The notes: generated by a model not told the origin, from the letters alone. A stretch of DNA of 64,000 nt from Galbibacter pacificus (GCF_029603155.1 NZ_JAPMUA010000003.1:558001-622000), one strand, 5' to 3'. Positions 52,016 through 62,299 are shown, numbered from the stretch's first letter. Numbers and translations are program-made.

Positions 52016-53023
52016 ATGACCAAGAAAAACAAGACCCTGGGAGAGTTTATAATAGAAAACCAGAAAGCTTTCCCATATTCTACAGGAGAATTATCCAAGC
52101 TTATTAATGCCATCCGCTTAGCGGCAAAAGTGGTCAACCATGAGGTGAACAAGGCGGGTCTCATAGATATTTTAGGTGAAAGTGGCGATATTAATGCCCA
52201 AGGCGAGAATCAACAAAAGCTGGATGTGCTGGCTAATGCAAAGTTTATTCAATCGTTGACCAATAGGGAAATTGTATGCGGGATTGCATCTGAAGAAGAA
52301 AATGATTTTGTGGTAATTAACAGTCAGGACAATAATCACCAAAATAAATATGTGGTGTTGTTCGATCCACTGGACGGTTCCAGCAATATAGACGTAAATG
52401 TTTCTGTGGGTTCGATTTTTTCTATTTATCGGCGTGTTACCCCAATCGGGACCCCGGTTACCATGGATGATTTTTTACAGTCCGGCCGAAAACAAGTAGC
52501 TGCCGGGTATATAATATACGGTACTTCTACAATGCTCGTGTACACAACGGGGCATGGCGTTAACGGATTTACCTTAAACCCCGCAATCGGGACTTTTTAT
52601 TTGTCGCATCCCGATATGCAGTATCCGGAAGACGGAACTATTTATTCGGTAAACGAAGGGAATTATGTGCATTTTCCGGAAGGTGTTAAAAAGTACATTA
52701 AATATTGCCAGATGGAAGAAGGGGACAGGCCGTATACGTCCCGTTACATAGGGTCTTTGGTGTCCGATTTTCATAGGAACATGATAAAGGGCGGAATCTT
52801 TCTATACCCAAAAAGCAGCAAGGCGGCCAACGGGAAATTGCGTTTGCTGTACGAATGCAATCCCATGGCCTTTTTGGCCGAACAGGCGGGCGGCAAAGCC
52901 AGCGACGGTTTTCAGGCGATCCTCGATATAAAGCCAAGCGAGCTGCACCAAAGGGTTCCCTTTTTCTGCGGAAGTAAAAATATGGTAGAAAAAGCAGAAG
53001 AATTCATGGAAACCTTCGGATAA
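52016..53023 (+). CDS. fbp: Fructose-1,6-bisphosphatase, class I
   Basis: From the ATG at 52016 (MTKKNKTLGEFIIENQ) the protein has 335 residues, the normal class I length. An ATG at 51977 is upstream in frame but lies within the likely promoter region (GATATTTG, 51982-51989). The metal and substrate motif is LFDPLDGSSNIDVN. It catalyses the committed step of gluconeogenesis. Confidence 0.95.
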   Translation: MTKKNKTLGEFIIENQKAFPYSTGELSKLINAIRLAAKVVNHEVNKAGLIDILGESGDINAQGENQQKLDVLANAKFIQSLTNREIVCGIASEEENDFVVINSQDNNHQNKYVVLFDPLDGSSNIDVNVSVGSIFSIYRRVTPIGTPVTMDDFLQSGRKQVAAGYIIYGTSTMLVYTTGHGVNGFTLNPAIGTFYLSHPDMQYPEDGTIYSVNEGNYVHFPEGVKKYIKYCQMEEGDRPYTSRYIGSLVSDFHRNMIKGGIFLYPKSSKAANGKLRLLYECNPMAFLAEQAGGKASDGFQAILDIKPSELHQRVPFFCGSKNMVEKAEEFMETFG

Positions 53024-53027
53024 AAAA

Positions 53028-53052
53028 AAGACTGCCTTGTTCGGGCAGTCTT
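53028..53052. terminator. Bidirectional terminator between fbp and the TerB-like gene
   Basis: AAGACTGCC (53028-53036) and GGCAGTCTT (53044-53052) form a 9-bp stem, with an A-run on the left and T-rich sequence on the right. It serves convergent genes. Confidence 0.85.
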
Positions 53053-53071
53053 CTGTTTTGTCACTATTTTA

Positions 53072-53503
53072 TTAGTGGTTCATGCGTTTTATTTCTTCCA
53101 TGAAAGTGTCAAGGTCTGCGCCGGTATGGATAAGGTCCATTGCCTTTTTATTGATGAGGTCTACATTATCGGGACTAAACCCTAGTCCAATGCTTAAGCG
53201 CCTCATAATGCGCAGTTCGTCTTCGTCTTCAATATGGTCGACAAAGATCATCCGTGCTATGTCGAACAATCTTTCAAGTCGTGCTTCGTATAAAGAAGGG
53301 GGGTTTACCGGAAAGGCCGAAGGGTTTTCCAGTATCTGGTCGTAAAGCTCTTGAGAAATATCTAAATTTCTTGCTAGACGGTCTAAAAATGCTTTTTCTT
53401 CTTCTGTCATTTCACCATCAGAAAGGGCAACCCTAACAATGGCCGCAAAATGATCACGGTTTCTGTTTCTAAAACCAGAAGAATATAAATCTGAAATTGA
53501 CAT
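53072..53503 (-). CDS. TerB-like protein
   Basis: From the second Met (53503, MSISDLYSSGFRNRN) the protein has 143 residues; one more Met lies at 53506. It is all-helical with an acidic TerB-type core (RVALSDGEMTEEEKAFLDRL and LGFSPDNVDLINKK). TerB domains bind metal or act in stress and membrane-linked systems; no other ter gene is here. A TATCTTTG promoter box is at 53528-53535. Confidence 0.82.
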   Translation of the reverse strand: MSISDLYSSGFRNRNRDHFAAIVRVALSDGEMTEEEKAFLDRLARNLDISQELYDQILENPSAFPVNPPSLYEARLERLFDIARMIFVDHIEDEDELRIMRRLSIGLGFSPDNVDLINKKAMDLIHTGADLDTFMEEIKRMNH

Positions 53504-53527
53504 CAATATGATTTTTTAATGTGGGCA

Positions 53528-53535
53528 CAAAGATA
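53528..53535 (-). promoter_or_regulatory. -7 box of the TerB-like gene
   Basis: On the minus strand TATCTTTG matches the consensus, 24 bp upstream of the start at 53503. Confidence 0.6.
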
Positions 53536-53777
53536 AATAAACCCTTAAATTATTTTGTGGAAATTTTCTATTTTTTCACTAATTGAAGTCTTTTCTGTCA
53601 ATATACGTCCATGAATGTTTACTTATCCTGTAAAATAAAAATAAGACGAAAGATTAATATTACAATTCCTTTAAGAGTTTAAGTTAAAATAGGCACAAAC
53701 ATGTATGGATTTTTGTGGTTGGAGCATCGTATCAGTAACTTAAGGAAAAACAATTATAAACTTTAAATTATAGTAAA

Positions 53778-54227
53778 ATGAGTTATACAGACGATGTTGG
53801 CAAAAAAATGAATGAGTTGCTCGAGAAAAATATTGATGCCAAAAAAGGATTTTTAAATGCGAGCGAAAACGTAGAAAGCACCAATTTAAAGACCTATTTT
53901 AAAAGCAAGGCTACAGAGAGAGATGTGTATGTTGACGAGCTAAAGCGGGAAATTATTTCTTTTGGGCAGAAACCCGAAAAATCGGGGAGTTTCACCGGGG
54001 ATGCACACCGTGCATGGATGGATATAAAGTCTACGTTGTCCATGAATGATGAAGAGGCTATTTTGGAAGAAGTTCAACGTGGCGAGAAGGCCAGCTTGGA
54101 AGATTACGACAAAATTTTAAAGGAAACTTCTTTTCCGCGCTCAACCGAGGCCATGTTGTTAAGGCAGCGCAATGCCATTAAAAATTCTGTAAACAATGCC
54201 AAGCGCTATGAGAGCATAGTTTCTTGA
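53778..54227 (+). CDS. DUF2383/PA2169-type four-helix protein
   Basis: A 149-residue helical protein: VGKKMNELLEKNIDAKKGF, then YFKSKATERDVYVDELKREI, then the SFTGDAHRAWMDIKSTLSM segment and a final helix. This pattern matches ferritin-like DUF2383 proteins, often induced under stress and of unknown function. It is preceded by a 270-bp intergenic region and followed by a terminator. Confidence 0.8.
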   Translation: MSYTDDVGKKMNELLEKNIDAKKGFLNASENVESTNLKTYFKSKATERDVYVDELKREIISFGQKPEKSGSFTGDAHRAWMDIKSTLSMNDEEAILEEVQRGEKASLEDYDKILKETSFPRSTEAMLLRQRNAIKNSVNNAKRYESIVS

Positions 54228-54250
54228 TAAATTAAAAAAAATAGTTGTGT

Positions 54251-54283
54251 AAAAGCCGCTCCTGTTGTAGGGGTGGTTTTTTT
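54251..54283 (+). terminator. Terminator after the DUF2383-type gene
   Basis: CCGCTCC (54256-54262) pairs with GGGGTGG (54270-54276) with two wobbles, and a seven-base T-run follows. Confidence 0.7.
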
Positions 54284-54402
54284 ATGCCAAATAGTTAATA
54301 ACTCGTAAAAACTTCTCCTTTTATCTCCTTTAAATTATGCTTAATTTTAAGGTTTGAGTCTGCTTACGACTAACTATTTCAATTCTAAAGCGATAGCATT
54401 TT

Positions 54403-57400
54403 ATGTACCTGATTTTTGATACCGAAACCACCGGATTGCCGAAACGTTGGGATGCCCCCATAAGCGATGTTGACAACTGGCCACGCGCCGTACAGATTGC
54501 CTGGCAATTGCACGATGCAATGGGGAACGTAATAGAACATCAGGATTATTTAATAAAGCCCGAGGGCTTTAATGTTCCTTTTGATGCAGAAAAAATACAT
54601 GGAATTTCTACCGAATTGGCGCAACAAGAAGGTATTGAACTTCAAGAAGTATTAGGGAAATTTAATGTAGCATTGTCAAAATCCAAATTTATAGTCGGCC
54701 AAAATGTAGGCTTTGACGTAAACATTATGGGGGCCGAGTTATACAGGGCCGGCATTAATAGCAATCTAACCGATCTTCCCGTTTTAGACACCTGTACCGA
54801 AACAACTGCCGAAATGTGCCGCATACCTGGAGGTCGTGGAGGAAAGTTTAAACTTCCCACCCTAACCGAGCTTCACGAATACCTGTTTAACGAGCCTTTT
54901 GCCGAAGCCCATAATGCCACGGCCGATGTGGAGGCGACAACGCGTTGTTTTCTGGAATTAATAAGGAAAGGGGTTTTTACTGCTGAAGAACTGGATGCTT
55001 CCCCCGACTATTTCAGAAATTTTTCTGAAGCCAACCCACAACCAATAGAATTGATCGGGCTGAGGCACATCAATTTAAAAAAGGCTTCGGAAGAGATCAG
55101 AAAACAGTTGGCAAAAGAAGAACCTTCAGAAGAAATATCTAAAGAAGAGCTTTATCAAAACATAAAAGAATTAGAAGAAGTAGAGTTTGCCCACCTTCAT
55201 AACTATTCTCAATTTTCAATCCTACAGGCCACATCGAGTATTGCAGATTTGGTAGCGGCAACGGCCAAGGCAAAAATGCCGGCAGTGGCCCTTACCGACA
55301 TGGCAAACATGATGGGTGCCTTTCATTTTGTAAAAGAAGTGGGCAACCATAACAAAGCCGTAAAATCCAAAAACGAGGCGGCAATTGCCAAAGGCGAAGC
55401 TCCTACCGAAAAAGAAATTAAACCAATTGTGGGTTGTACCTTGAATGTATGCGAAAATCATTTGGATAAATCGGTAAAGGACAATGGCTACCAAGTGGTA
55501 ATGCTGGCAAAAAATAAAAATGGGTACCATAATTTGGCAAAGATGTCATCGGTTGCTTATACAAAAGGATTTTATTACGTACCAAGGATCGATAAAAATA
55601 TAGTTGAAAAATATAAAGAGGATATTATCGTACTTACGGGGAATTTATATGGGGAGGTTCCTAGCAAATTGCTGAATGTAGGTGAAATACAGGCCGAAGA
55701 AGCCCTTTTATGGTGGAAGGAACAATTTGGTGACGATCTGTATGTCGAGATTATGCGCCATGACCAAGAAGATGAAAACCGTGTGAATACCGAGTTGGTA
55801 CAACTGGCCAATAAACACAATGTTAAGCTTATTGCCACAAACAACACCTACTATATCTCTAAAGACGATGCAAACGCGCATGATATTTTATTGTGCGTAA
55901 AAGATGGCGAAAAGAAAGACACACCCATTGGCCGTGGTCGTGGCTATAGGTACGGCTTGCCCAATCAGGAATATTACTATAAAGATGGCGATACCATGAA
56001 ATCGCTCTTTAAAGATTTGCCCGAAGCCATTTTTAACATACAGGAAGTTATTGATAAGGTGACACCTTACGAATTGGCAAGAGACGTATTGTTGCCCGCC
56101 TTTAATATACCAGCAGAATTTTTGGTTGAAGAAGATAAAAACGACAATGGTAAAAGGGGCGAAAATAAATATTTAAAGCATCTTACTTATGAGGGGGCAA
56201 AACGGCGTTACTCCGAAATTACAGAAGAAATAAAAGAACGCCTCGACTTTGAGTTGAGCGTTATTGAAAATACAGGTTATCCCGGATATTTCCTTATTGT
56301 ACAAGACTTTATCGCGGCTGCAAGGGAAATGGACGTGTCGGTTGGTCCTGGAAGGGGTTCGGCAGCAGGTTCGGCAGTGGCCTATTGTCTGGGGATTACC
56401 AATCTGGATCCCATTGAATATGATTTGCTATTTGAGCGTTTCCTTAATCCCGACCGTGTATCGTTGCCCGATATCGATATTGATTTTGATGATGAGGGGA
56501 GAAGCCGTGTAATGGATTATGTAATCGATAAATATGGCGCCAATCAAGTAGCTCAAATTATTACATATGGTACCATGGCAGCCAAGTCTTCCATTCGGGA
56601 TACGGCCAGGGTTTTGGACCTGCCATTGCACGATGCCGATAGAATAGCCAAGTTGATACCAAACATGAAGCTGGCAAAAATTTTTGGTTTTGATGATGCC
56701 AAACTGAAAGAAGCCTTGCGCTCGGAGGAACTGGAAAAAGTATATCAACTAAAAAACATTGCCGAAGGCGACGATTTGGAAGCGCTTACCGTAAATCAGG
56801 CAAGGGTGCTGGAAGGGTCGCTTAGAAATACGGGAATTCATGCCTGTGGCGTAATTATTACCCCTGATGATATTACCAAGTTTGTACCAGTTTCCATTGC
56901 CAAGGATTCCGATTTGTACGTTACCCAGTTCGATAACTCTGTAGTGGAAAGTGCCGGTTTGTTAAAAATGGATTTTCTTGGATTAAAAACACTTACGCTT
57001 ATCAAGGATACCGTTAAACTGGTAAAATACAAACATGATATAGATTTGAACCCGGATGAATTTCCTTTGGACGACGAAAAAACATACGAGCTTTTTCAGC
57101 GCGGGGAAACGGTGGGGATATTCCAATATGAATCTGCGGGGATGCAAAAGCACATGAAGGATTTAAAACCTACCGTTTTTGCCGACCTTATTGCCATGAA
57201 TGCACTGTACCGTCCCGGCCCCTTGGAATATATCCCGAGCTTCATCCGAAGGAAACATGGAGACGAAGAGATTAAGTACGATCTTGAAGCCATGGAAGAA
57301 TATTTAAAGGAAACATACGGGATTACGGTGTACCAAGAGCAGGTAATGTTGCTTTCGCAAAAATTGGCCGGGTTTACAAAAGGTGAAGCCGATGTACTGC

Positions 57401-58785
57401 GTAAGGCAATGGGGAAAAAGATTTTTGCCCTTTTGGAACAATTGAAGCCAAAATTCTTGGACGGAGGCGAAAAAAACGGCCATTCACGCGATATTCTGGA
57501 AAAAGTCTGGAAAGACTGGGAGGCTTTTGCGAGTTATGCATTTAATAAATCGCATTCCACATGTTATGCCTGGATTGGTTACCAAACAGCATTCTTAAAG
57601 GCTAATTATCCCGCAGAATATATGGCGGCCGTACTATCCAACAACATGAACGACATTAAACAGGTTACGTTTTTCCTGGAAGAATGCAAACGAATGGGAA
57701 TAGAAGTGCTGGGCCCCGATGTAAACGAATCTTACTACAAATTTACCGTAAACCAAGATGGTGCAATCCGTTTTGGAATGGGTGCCATAAAAGGAGTTGG
57801 AAAGGGTGCCGTAAATACTATTGTGGATATTAGAAAAGACGGCAAGTACCGGTCGGTTTTCGATTTGGCCAAGCGTATAGATTTGAGGGCCGCAAATAAA
57901 AAAGCCTTTGAAAACCTAGCTTTGGCCGGGGGCTTCGATTCGTTTATAAATACACATCGTGCGCAGTATTTTCACGATGAGGGCGACGGCGTTACTTTCT
58001 TGGAAAAGGCCATTAAGTATGGCGCCAAGTTTCAAGAAAATCAAAATTCTTCGCAGGTAAGCCTTTTTGGAGAAGCCAGTGAAGTACAAATTCCTGAGCC
58101 GCAAATACCGCCTTGCGATACTTGGGGAACCATGGAAAAATTAAAAAGGGAAAAAGAAGTAGTCGGGATTTATATCTCCGGCCATCCTTTGGATGACTTT
58201 AAAACCGAAATAGGAGTATTCTGTAACGGAACAGTGGGTGCTTTTAACAATCTGGAAGAAATTGTAAACAGGGAGGTTTCTTTTGCAGGAGTTATATCGG
58301 ACGTGCAGCACCGGGTCTCTAAAAATGGTAAAGGCTGGGCTGCCTTTACCGTGGAAGACTATACCGATTCTTATGAGTTTAGGATATTTGGGGAAGAATA
58401 CCTTAAATTCCGTCACTTTTTAATGATTAATTCATTTATCTACATAAAAGCTTACATACGCGAAGGTTGGGTAAACAGAGAGACCGGGAAAAGGGGCGAG
58501 CCAAGGTTGCAGTTCAATTCTATGGAACAGTTGCAGGACGTAATGGAAAAATATGCCCGAAAATTGACCATTCACTTAAAACTGGAAGAAGTTTTGGAAG
58601 AACGTATTGATGCTTTAAAAGATGTAATTTCCATGCATAAAGGAGACCATACCCTTAACTTTGTTGTATACGAAATGGAAAACGAAATTAAGCTTACCAT
58701 GCCCAGCCGAAAGCAAAAGGTGCAAATTTCAAATGAATTGTTGGCCGAATTAAAAAAGCAAGACGTTATTTATAAATTGAATTAA
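54403..58785 (+). CDS. dnaE: DNA polymerase III alpha subunit with fused N-terminal proofreading exonuclease
   Basis: A 1460-residue protein, about 300 longer than E. coli DnaE. The first ~190 residues are a DnaQ-type exonuclease: Exo I IFDTETTGLP, Exo II GQNVGFDVNIMGAE, Exo III HNATADVEATTR. A PHP domain follows (FAHLHNYSQFS, about residue 265 on). The polymerase core has VGPGRGSAAGSAVAYCLG and catalytic Asp residues in PDIDIDFDDEGR (about 689). An OB fold and a tail end the protein. The fusion puts synthesis and proofreading in one chain, doing the work of DnaE plus DnaQ. Confidence 0.95.
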   Translation: MYLIFDTETTGLPKRWDAPISDVDNWPRAVQIAWQLHDAMGNVIEHQDYLIKPEGFNVPFDAEKIHGISTELAQQEGIELQEVLGKFNVALSKSKFIVGQNVGFDVNIMGAELYRAGINSNLTDLPVLDTCTETTAEMCRIPGGRGGKFKLPTLTELHEYLFNEPFAEAHNATADVEATTRCFLELIRKGVFTAEELDASPDYFRNFSEANPQPIELIGLRHINLKKASEEIRKQLAKEEPSEEISKEELYQNIKELEEVEFAHLHNYSQFSILQATSSIADLVAATAKAKMPAVALTDMANMMGAFHFVKEVGNHNKAVKSKNEAAIAKGEAPTEKEIKPIVGCTLNVCENHLDKSVKDNGYQVVMLAKNKNGYHNLAKMSSVAYTKGFYYVPRIDKNIVEKYKEDIIVLTGNLYGEVPSKLLNVGEIQAEEALLWWKEQFGDDLYVEIMRHDQEDENRVNTELVQLANKHNVKLIATNNTYYISKDDANAHDILLCVKDGEKKDTPIGRGRGYRYGLPNQEYYYKDGDTMKSLFKDLPEAIFNIQEVIDKVTPYELARDVLLPAFNIPAEFLVEEDKNDNGKRGENKYLKHLTYEGAKRRYSEITEEIKERLDFELSVIENTGYPGYFLIVQDFIAAAREMDVSVGPGRGSAAGSAVAYCLGITNLDPIEYDLLFERFLNPDRVSLPDIDIDFDDEGRSRVMDYVIDKYGANQVAQIITYGTMAAKSSIRDTARVLDLPLHDADRIAKLIPNMKLAKIFGFDDAKLKEALRSEELEKVYQLKNIAEGDDLEALTVNQARVLEGSLRNTGIHACGVIITPDDITKFVPVSIAKDSDLYVTQFDNSVVESAGLLKMDFLGLKTLTLIKDTVKLVKYKHDIDLNPDEFPLDDEKTYELFQRGETVGIFQYESAGMQKHMKDLKPTVFADLIAMNALYRPGPLEYIPSFIRRKHGDEEIKYDLEAMEEYLKETYGITVYQEQVMLLSQKLAGFTKGEADVLRKAMGKKIFALLEQLKPKFLDGGEKNGHSRDILEKVWKDWEAFASYAFNKSHSTCYAWIGYQTAFLKANYPAEYMAAVLSNNMNDIKQVTFFLEECKRMGIEVLGPDVNESYYKFTVNQDGAIRFGMGAIKGVGKGAVNTIVDIRKDGKYRSVFDLAKRIDLRAANKKAFENLALAGGFDSFINTHRAQYFHDEGDGVTFLEKAIKYGAKFQENQNSSQVSLFGEASEVQIPEPQIPPCDTWGTMEKLKREKEVVGIYISGHPLDDFKTEIGVFCNGTVGAFNNLEEIVNREVSFAGVISDVQHRVSKNGKGWAAFTVEDYTDSYEFRIFGEEYLKFRHFLMINSFIYIKAYIREGWVNRETGKRGEPRLQFNSMEQLQDVMEKYARKLTIHLKLEEVLEERIDALKDVISMHKGDHTLNFVVYEMENEIKLTMPSRKQKVQISNELLAELKKQDVIYKLN

Positions 58786-58804
58786 ATGTATATAGAAAGT
58801 AAAA

Positions 58805-60706
58805 TTATACGCTTTTTTCTTTTAACAGATTAATCAAGATGTCCATTTCTTCTATAAGTTTGCCATCGCCTTCATAACCTACCGAACGATAATGAATGTT
58901 CCCATCCGGGCCAATGATTATTTTGGTAGGAATTCCCCTAATTCCATATTGGTTGGCCACCTCAAAGTCACGGGAATTTTTTATTGGATTGTCCAGCAAC
59001 ACTTGAAAGTCATATTTGTTTTTTGAAATAAACTTTACAACGTCTTCTTTGCGTTTTGGGGTATTCTCGAATGTATTTACAAAAAGAACTACCACATTGT
59101 CGTTATTCTTATATTTTGTTACAAGCTCCTGCATTTCTGGAAACGAGGCTTTGCAAGGGCCGCACCAAGTTGCCCAAAAATCAAGTATGACTACTTTTCC
59201 CTTTAATGAAGAAAGGGCTATGTTGTTATTGTCTATATCTTTTAATGTAAATTGAGGAGCATCTTCGTTTATGAGTGCATTTTTAATTTTTTCTTCTAAT
59301 ATTTTATGCGACATGTCGTTTAATTCAGCAACTTTATTTTCAAGTCCTTCCTCACCATTTACTTCTTTGTAGGCCGTTTTGTAATAATCAAATATTTCTG
59401 GGTTGGATTTCCCTTTTTTGATAAAGTTTTCTGCTGTATTGATAACGGTTGCATATTGTTTGTCGGCTATTAAGAATTCTATATACCTTTTATTAACATC
59501 TACCGAATTTCCATCTCCAATAGCTTCTTTTTGGTATTTTATGGCTTCTTCTAGGTTCCCTTGTTTAAATAAAATAAGGGCATAGGTGTCTGCGTACATT
59601 TGGTACGTGCTTTCCAATCTTTCGTTGTATTGGTAAACAGATAAAAACTTTGGTTTACTCGATGGATTTTCTCTTAATGATTGTACAAGCTCTAAGGAAG
59701 ATTTAGAAATATCGGCAGAAAAATCAAGGTTTTCTCCTTTTTCGACATTTTCCCATGCAATATCATTGTACATGCCGGCTTTATCTGCTTTTGATTTTAT
59801 TTGACTTGCATATACCTTAAATTTATCGGTATTTCCATTTTTATAATTCAAACGGGCCATGGTTTGTAAGGCCCATGTCTTGCTCCAGCCACTGTCGTTG
59901 GGGAATTTTTTTGCATATGCTTCGTAAACCTTTGTTTTTTCTTCCAGATCTTTGGTTGCAAACAAGCTGTCCATATAACTTTCTTTTGCAAAATATCCGT
60001 TGGGGAATTTTTCGGCTGCTATAATTTTTATTGAATCCGTTTTCTTTTTGTCACGGGATAACCCGTACATCCTTGCTATGGATTGATAGTCTTCTTCGGT
60101 AAGTGTTTCTTTGGCAACGATAGATTTAACGTATTCATTAATAAGCTTTTTTCCTTTGGCCTGGTTCTGGTTGTATGTCAAGGTTATATAAGAGGTATTC
60201 CATTTTTCTTTAATTTCAGGAGAGGCCGCTATATCGTTCTCAATAGTGGTTACAAGGGAATCTTTATCGATTTCCAGACCAAAATTAGAACCTTTGTATA
60301 TGGCGTAAGCCGCCATGGAAGCCCTGCTTCCCGGTAGTATATGCCCCTCGTTGTTGTATAGTGGAATTATATATCCTTTATTATTGTTTAAATCGTATGT
60401 GTCCCCTTTTTTAAAGTTGAAGGCAATGGCAGTGGCAGAGTCTGGGACATATACATTGCCAATGAGCTCGGGAGCACTTTTAAAATGAATGTCTACAGGA
60501 TATGCTTGCATATCTACCATATAATAAAAATAGGCATCAATGCTGTCGGGGGCTGTTTCGGAGTATGTAATTTTTAAGCTGTCGCCGGGTGTTGGTCTTT
60601 CGTTATTGAGGGTTAATTTTCCTATTTTAAGATTGTTTTCTTTGCCCGCTTCACTTTGACAAGAAACAAGCAAAAGGATGGAAAATATATAAATTATGGT
60701 TTTCAT
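58805..60706 (-). CDS. TlpA-like thioredoxin-fold lipoprotein
   Basis: A 633-residue protein with a lipoprotein signal (IFSILLLVSCQSEAG, lipobox Cys16). A long helical/TPR-like middle (about 170-480) leads to a C-terminal thioredoxin domain (about 490-630) with FWATWCGPCKASFPEMQEL and a cis-proline at GIRGIPTKII. It is a membrane-anchored periplasmic thiol-disulfide reductant or oxidant. Partner proteins are unknown. It converges on dnaE with about 19 bp between stops. Confidence 0.88.
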   Translation of the reverse strand: MKTIIYIFSILLLVSCQSEAGKENNLKIGKLTLNNERPTPGDSLKITYSETAPDSIDAYFYYMVDMQAYPVDIHFKSAPELIGNVYVPDSATAIAFNFKKGDTYDLNNNKGYIIPLYNNEGHILPGSRASMAAYAIYKGSNFGLEIDKDSLVTTIENDIAASPEIKEKWNTSYITLTYNQNQAKGKKLINEYVKSIVAKETLTEEDYQSIARMYGLSRDKKKTDSIKIIAAEKFPNGYFAKESYMDSLFATKDLEEKTKVYEAYAKKFPNDSGWSKTWALQTMARLNYKNGNTDKFKVYASQIKSKADKAGMYNDIAWENVEKGENLDFSADISKSSLELVQSLRENPSSKPKFLSVYQYNERLESTYQMYADTYALILFKQGNLEEAIKYQKEAIGDGNSVDVNKRYIEFLIADKQYATVINTAENFIKKGKSNPEIFDYYKTAYKEVNGEEGLENKVAELNDMSHKILEEKIKNALINEDAPQFTLKDIDNNNIALSSLKGKVVILDFWATWCGPCKASFPEMQELVTKYKNNDNVVVLFVNTFENTPKRKEDVVKFISKNKYDFQVLLDNPIKNSRDFEVANQYGIRGIPTKIIIGPDGNIHYRSVGYEGDGKLIEEMDILINLLKEKSV

Positions 60707-60823
60707 GATTAAGCTTTTGTTAGTATCATTAAAAGTATGAATTTTTTTCTACGCGAAAAAAATTATGAGGTTTTTTGTCGAGAAGTAGATGTTTTTATAA
60801 GATATTTGTTTCTATATGTAGTA

Positions 60824-61246
60824 TCAATCTTCTAGTTTCTTTGGCACCCCATACCATATCAATAGCCGCTGATTGCCAAAATTTCTAGCTTTTTGAATGT
60901 TGGTGCCCATATAAATATCGATTTTCATCCGGTAACGGGCATTCATTTTATCTTTTACAAAATAAATTCCATCATAGCCTTCTATTTTTATGGGAGTGTC
61001 CCTCGATATGCCCAATTTGAGTAAATCGCGGGATATGGCAACTGCTTTCATCCCAGGCTTTAAAGTATCTCCCCATGCGCCAACAGATGGGTTTCCAACG
61101 GTTTGTTTATGGGTGGAGTTATATGCAGATGCTTTTACCTTTAAAAGTTTCCAATCAAACAATTCTTCGTCTGTTAAAACAATTTCCTGTGCTTCAGTAA
61201 AAAAGCAGGTACAACAGAGTATAAAAAAACAAATAGATTTTTTCAT
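60824..61246 (-). CDS. Secreted 3D-domain protein
   Basis: A 140-residue protein with a signal peptide (MKKSICFFILCCTCFFTEAQ). The double-psi barrel 3D domain shows KASAYNSTHKQT, DTLKPGMKAVAISRDLL, and the KDKMNARYRMKIDIYMG segment with the conserved Asp residues. Such domains occur in lytic transglycosylase-related and resuscitation proteins that act on cell wall glycan. The gene has a 250-bp upstream region shared with trxA in divergent orientation. Confidence 0.85.
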   Translation of the reverse strand: MKKSICFFILCCTCFFTEAQEIVLTDEELFDWKLLKVKASAYNSTHKQTVGNPSVGAWGDTLKPGMKAVAISRDLLKLGISRDTPIKIEGYDGIYFVKDKMNARYRMKIDIYMGTNIQKARNFGNQRLLIWYGVPKKLED

Positions 61247-61450
61247 CTAGTTAAATCTATAAAAAATTTCTGTATAATTTATACGTACATTTTGTACTTA
61301 TAGATGTGTTTAACGATATTTAATGTTTTAGTTGAAGGTGGCAACTTTTCAAAAAATCAAAAATAGAATGTCAATAAAACTATCAGAAAACCCAATGGAT
61401 TGATAGTCAAAACAAATACGGCTACTGTAAGGAATGGAAAAATAATTGAC

Positions 61451-61458
61451 TAAATTTG
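61451..61458 (+). promoter_or_regulatory. trxA -7 box
   Basis: TAAATTTG matches the consensus, 42 bp upstream of the trxA ATG. Confidence 0.6.
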
Positions 61459-61500
61459 CAGTATTAAATAACGTTGAACAAACATTAAAAATAAAATAAA

Positions 61501-61818
61501 ATGGCTTTAGAAATAACAGATGCTACTTTTGATGAGGTAGTTTTAAAGAGCGAAAAACCTGTATTGGTAGATTTTTGGGCAGCATGGTGCGGGCCATGTA
61601 GAATGGTTGCGCCAATTATAGAGCAACTAAGCGATGAATACGAAGGAAAAGCAGTTGTTGGTAAAGTAGACGTGGACGCAAACCAAGAGTTTGCCGCCAA
61701 ATATGGCGTGCGAAACATACCAACCGTACTTGTTTTCCAAAATGGAGAAGTTGTAGGAAGACAAGTGGGCGTAGCACCAAAGAATACTTATTCTGAAGCA
61801 ATAGATTCTTTATTGTAA
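61501..61818 (+). CDS. trxA: Thioredoxin
   Basis: A 105-residue cytoplasmic thioredoxin with the active site FWAAWCGPCRMVAP and the cis-proline loop VRNIPTVLVF. It reduces disulfides for ribonucleotide reductase, peroxiredoxins and others. Own promoter and terminator, so it is monocistronic. Confidence 0.97.
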   Translation: MALEITDATFDEVVLKSEKPVLVDFWAAWCGPCRMVAPIIEQLSDEYEGKAVVGKVDVDANQEFAAKYGVRNIPTVLVFQNGEVVGRQVGVAPKNTYSEAIDSLL

Positions 61819-61844
61819 AAAATAATTTTACTTTTCAATTGAAC

Positions 61845-61873
61845 AAAAGGTTTGGCAATTGGCCGAACCTTTT
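61845..61873 (+). terminator. Terminator after trxA
   Basis: AAAAGGTT (61845-61852) and AACCTTTT (61866-61873), with GGC/GCC nested inside, form a stem followed by a T-run. Confidence 0.85.
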
Positions 61874-61909
61874 TTAATTTAGAGGTATTGTAACATTAAA
61901 ATGTACTGA

Positions 61910-62299
61910 ATGGCATCTATTTTCACCAAAATAGTCAGCGGGGAAATTCCAAGTTATAAAATTGCAGAAAACGACGACTTTTATGCGTTTTTGGATATTA
62001 ACCCTAATGCAGAAGGGCATACGCTGTGTATCCCAAAGAAAGAAACAGACAAACTATTCGACCTAGATGAAGATGCTTATTTGGGCTTAATGGCTTTTTC
62101 TAGAAAAGTAGCCAAGGCATTAGAAAAAGCAATAGACTGCAAACGTATTGGAATAGCCGTTGTTGGCCTGGAAGTTCCCCATGTGCATGTGCATTTAATC
62201 CCTTTAAACTCGATGTCGGAAATGACCTTTCAGCATAAAGTCAGTCTTTCCCCTGAAGAACTGGACGGTATTGCCAAAAAAATAAGGGCGGCATTTTAA
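61910..62299 (+). CDS. HIT-family nucleotide hydrolase/transferase
   Basis: A 129-residue protein with the histidine-triad motif HVHVHLIPL at about residues 90-98 and the N-terminal TKIVSGEIPSYKIAE typical of the HINT branch. It probably hydrolyses adenosine phosphoramidates. The stop overlaps the end of the convergent zinc-ribbon gene by 4 bp. Confidence 0.95.
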   Translation: MASIFTKIVSGEIPSYKIAENDDFYAFLDINPNAEGHTLCIPKKETDKLFDLDEDAYLGLMAFSRKVAKALEKAIDCKRIGIAVVGLEVPHVHVHLIPLNSMSEMTFQHKVSLSPEELDGIAKKIRAAF

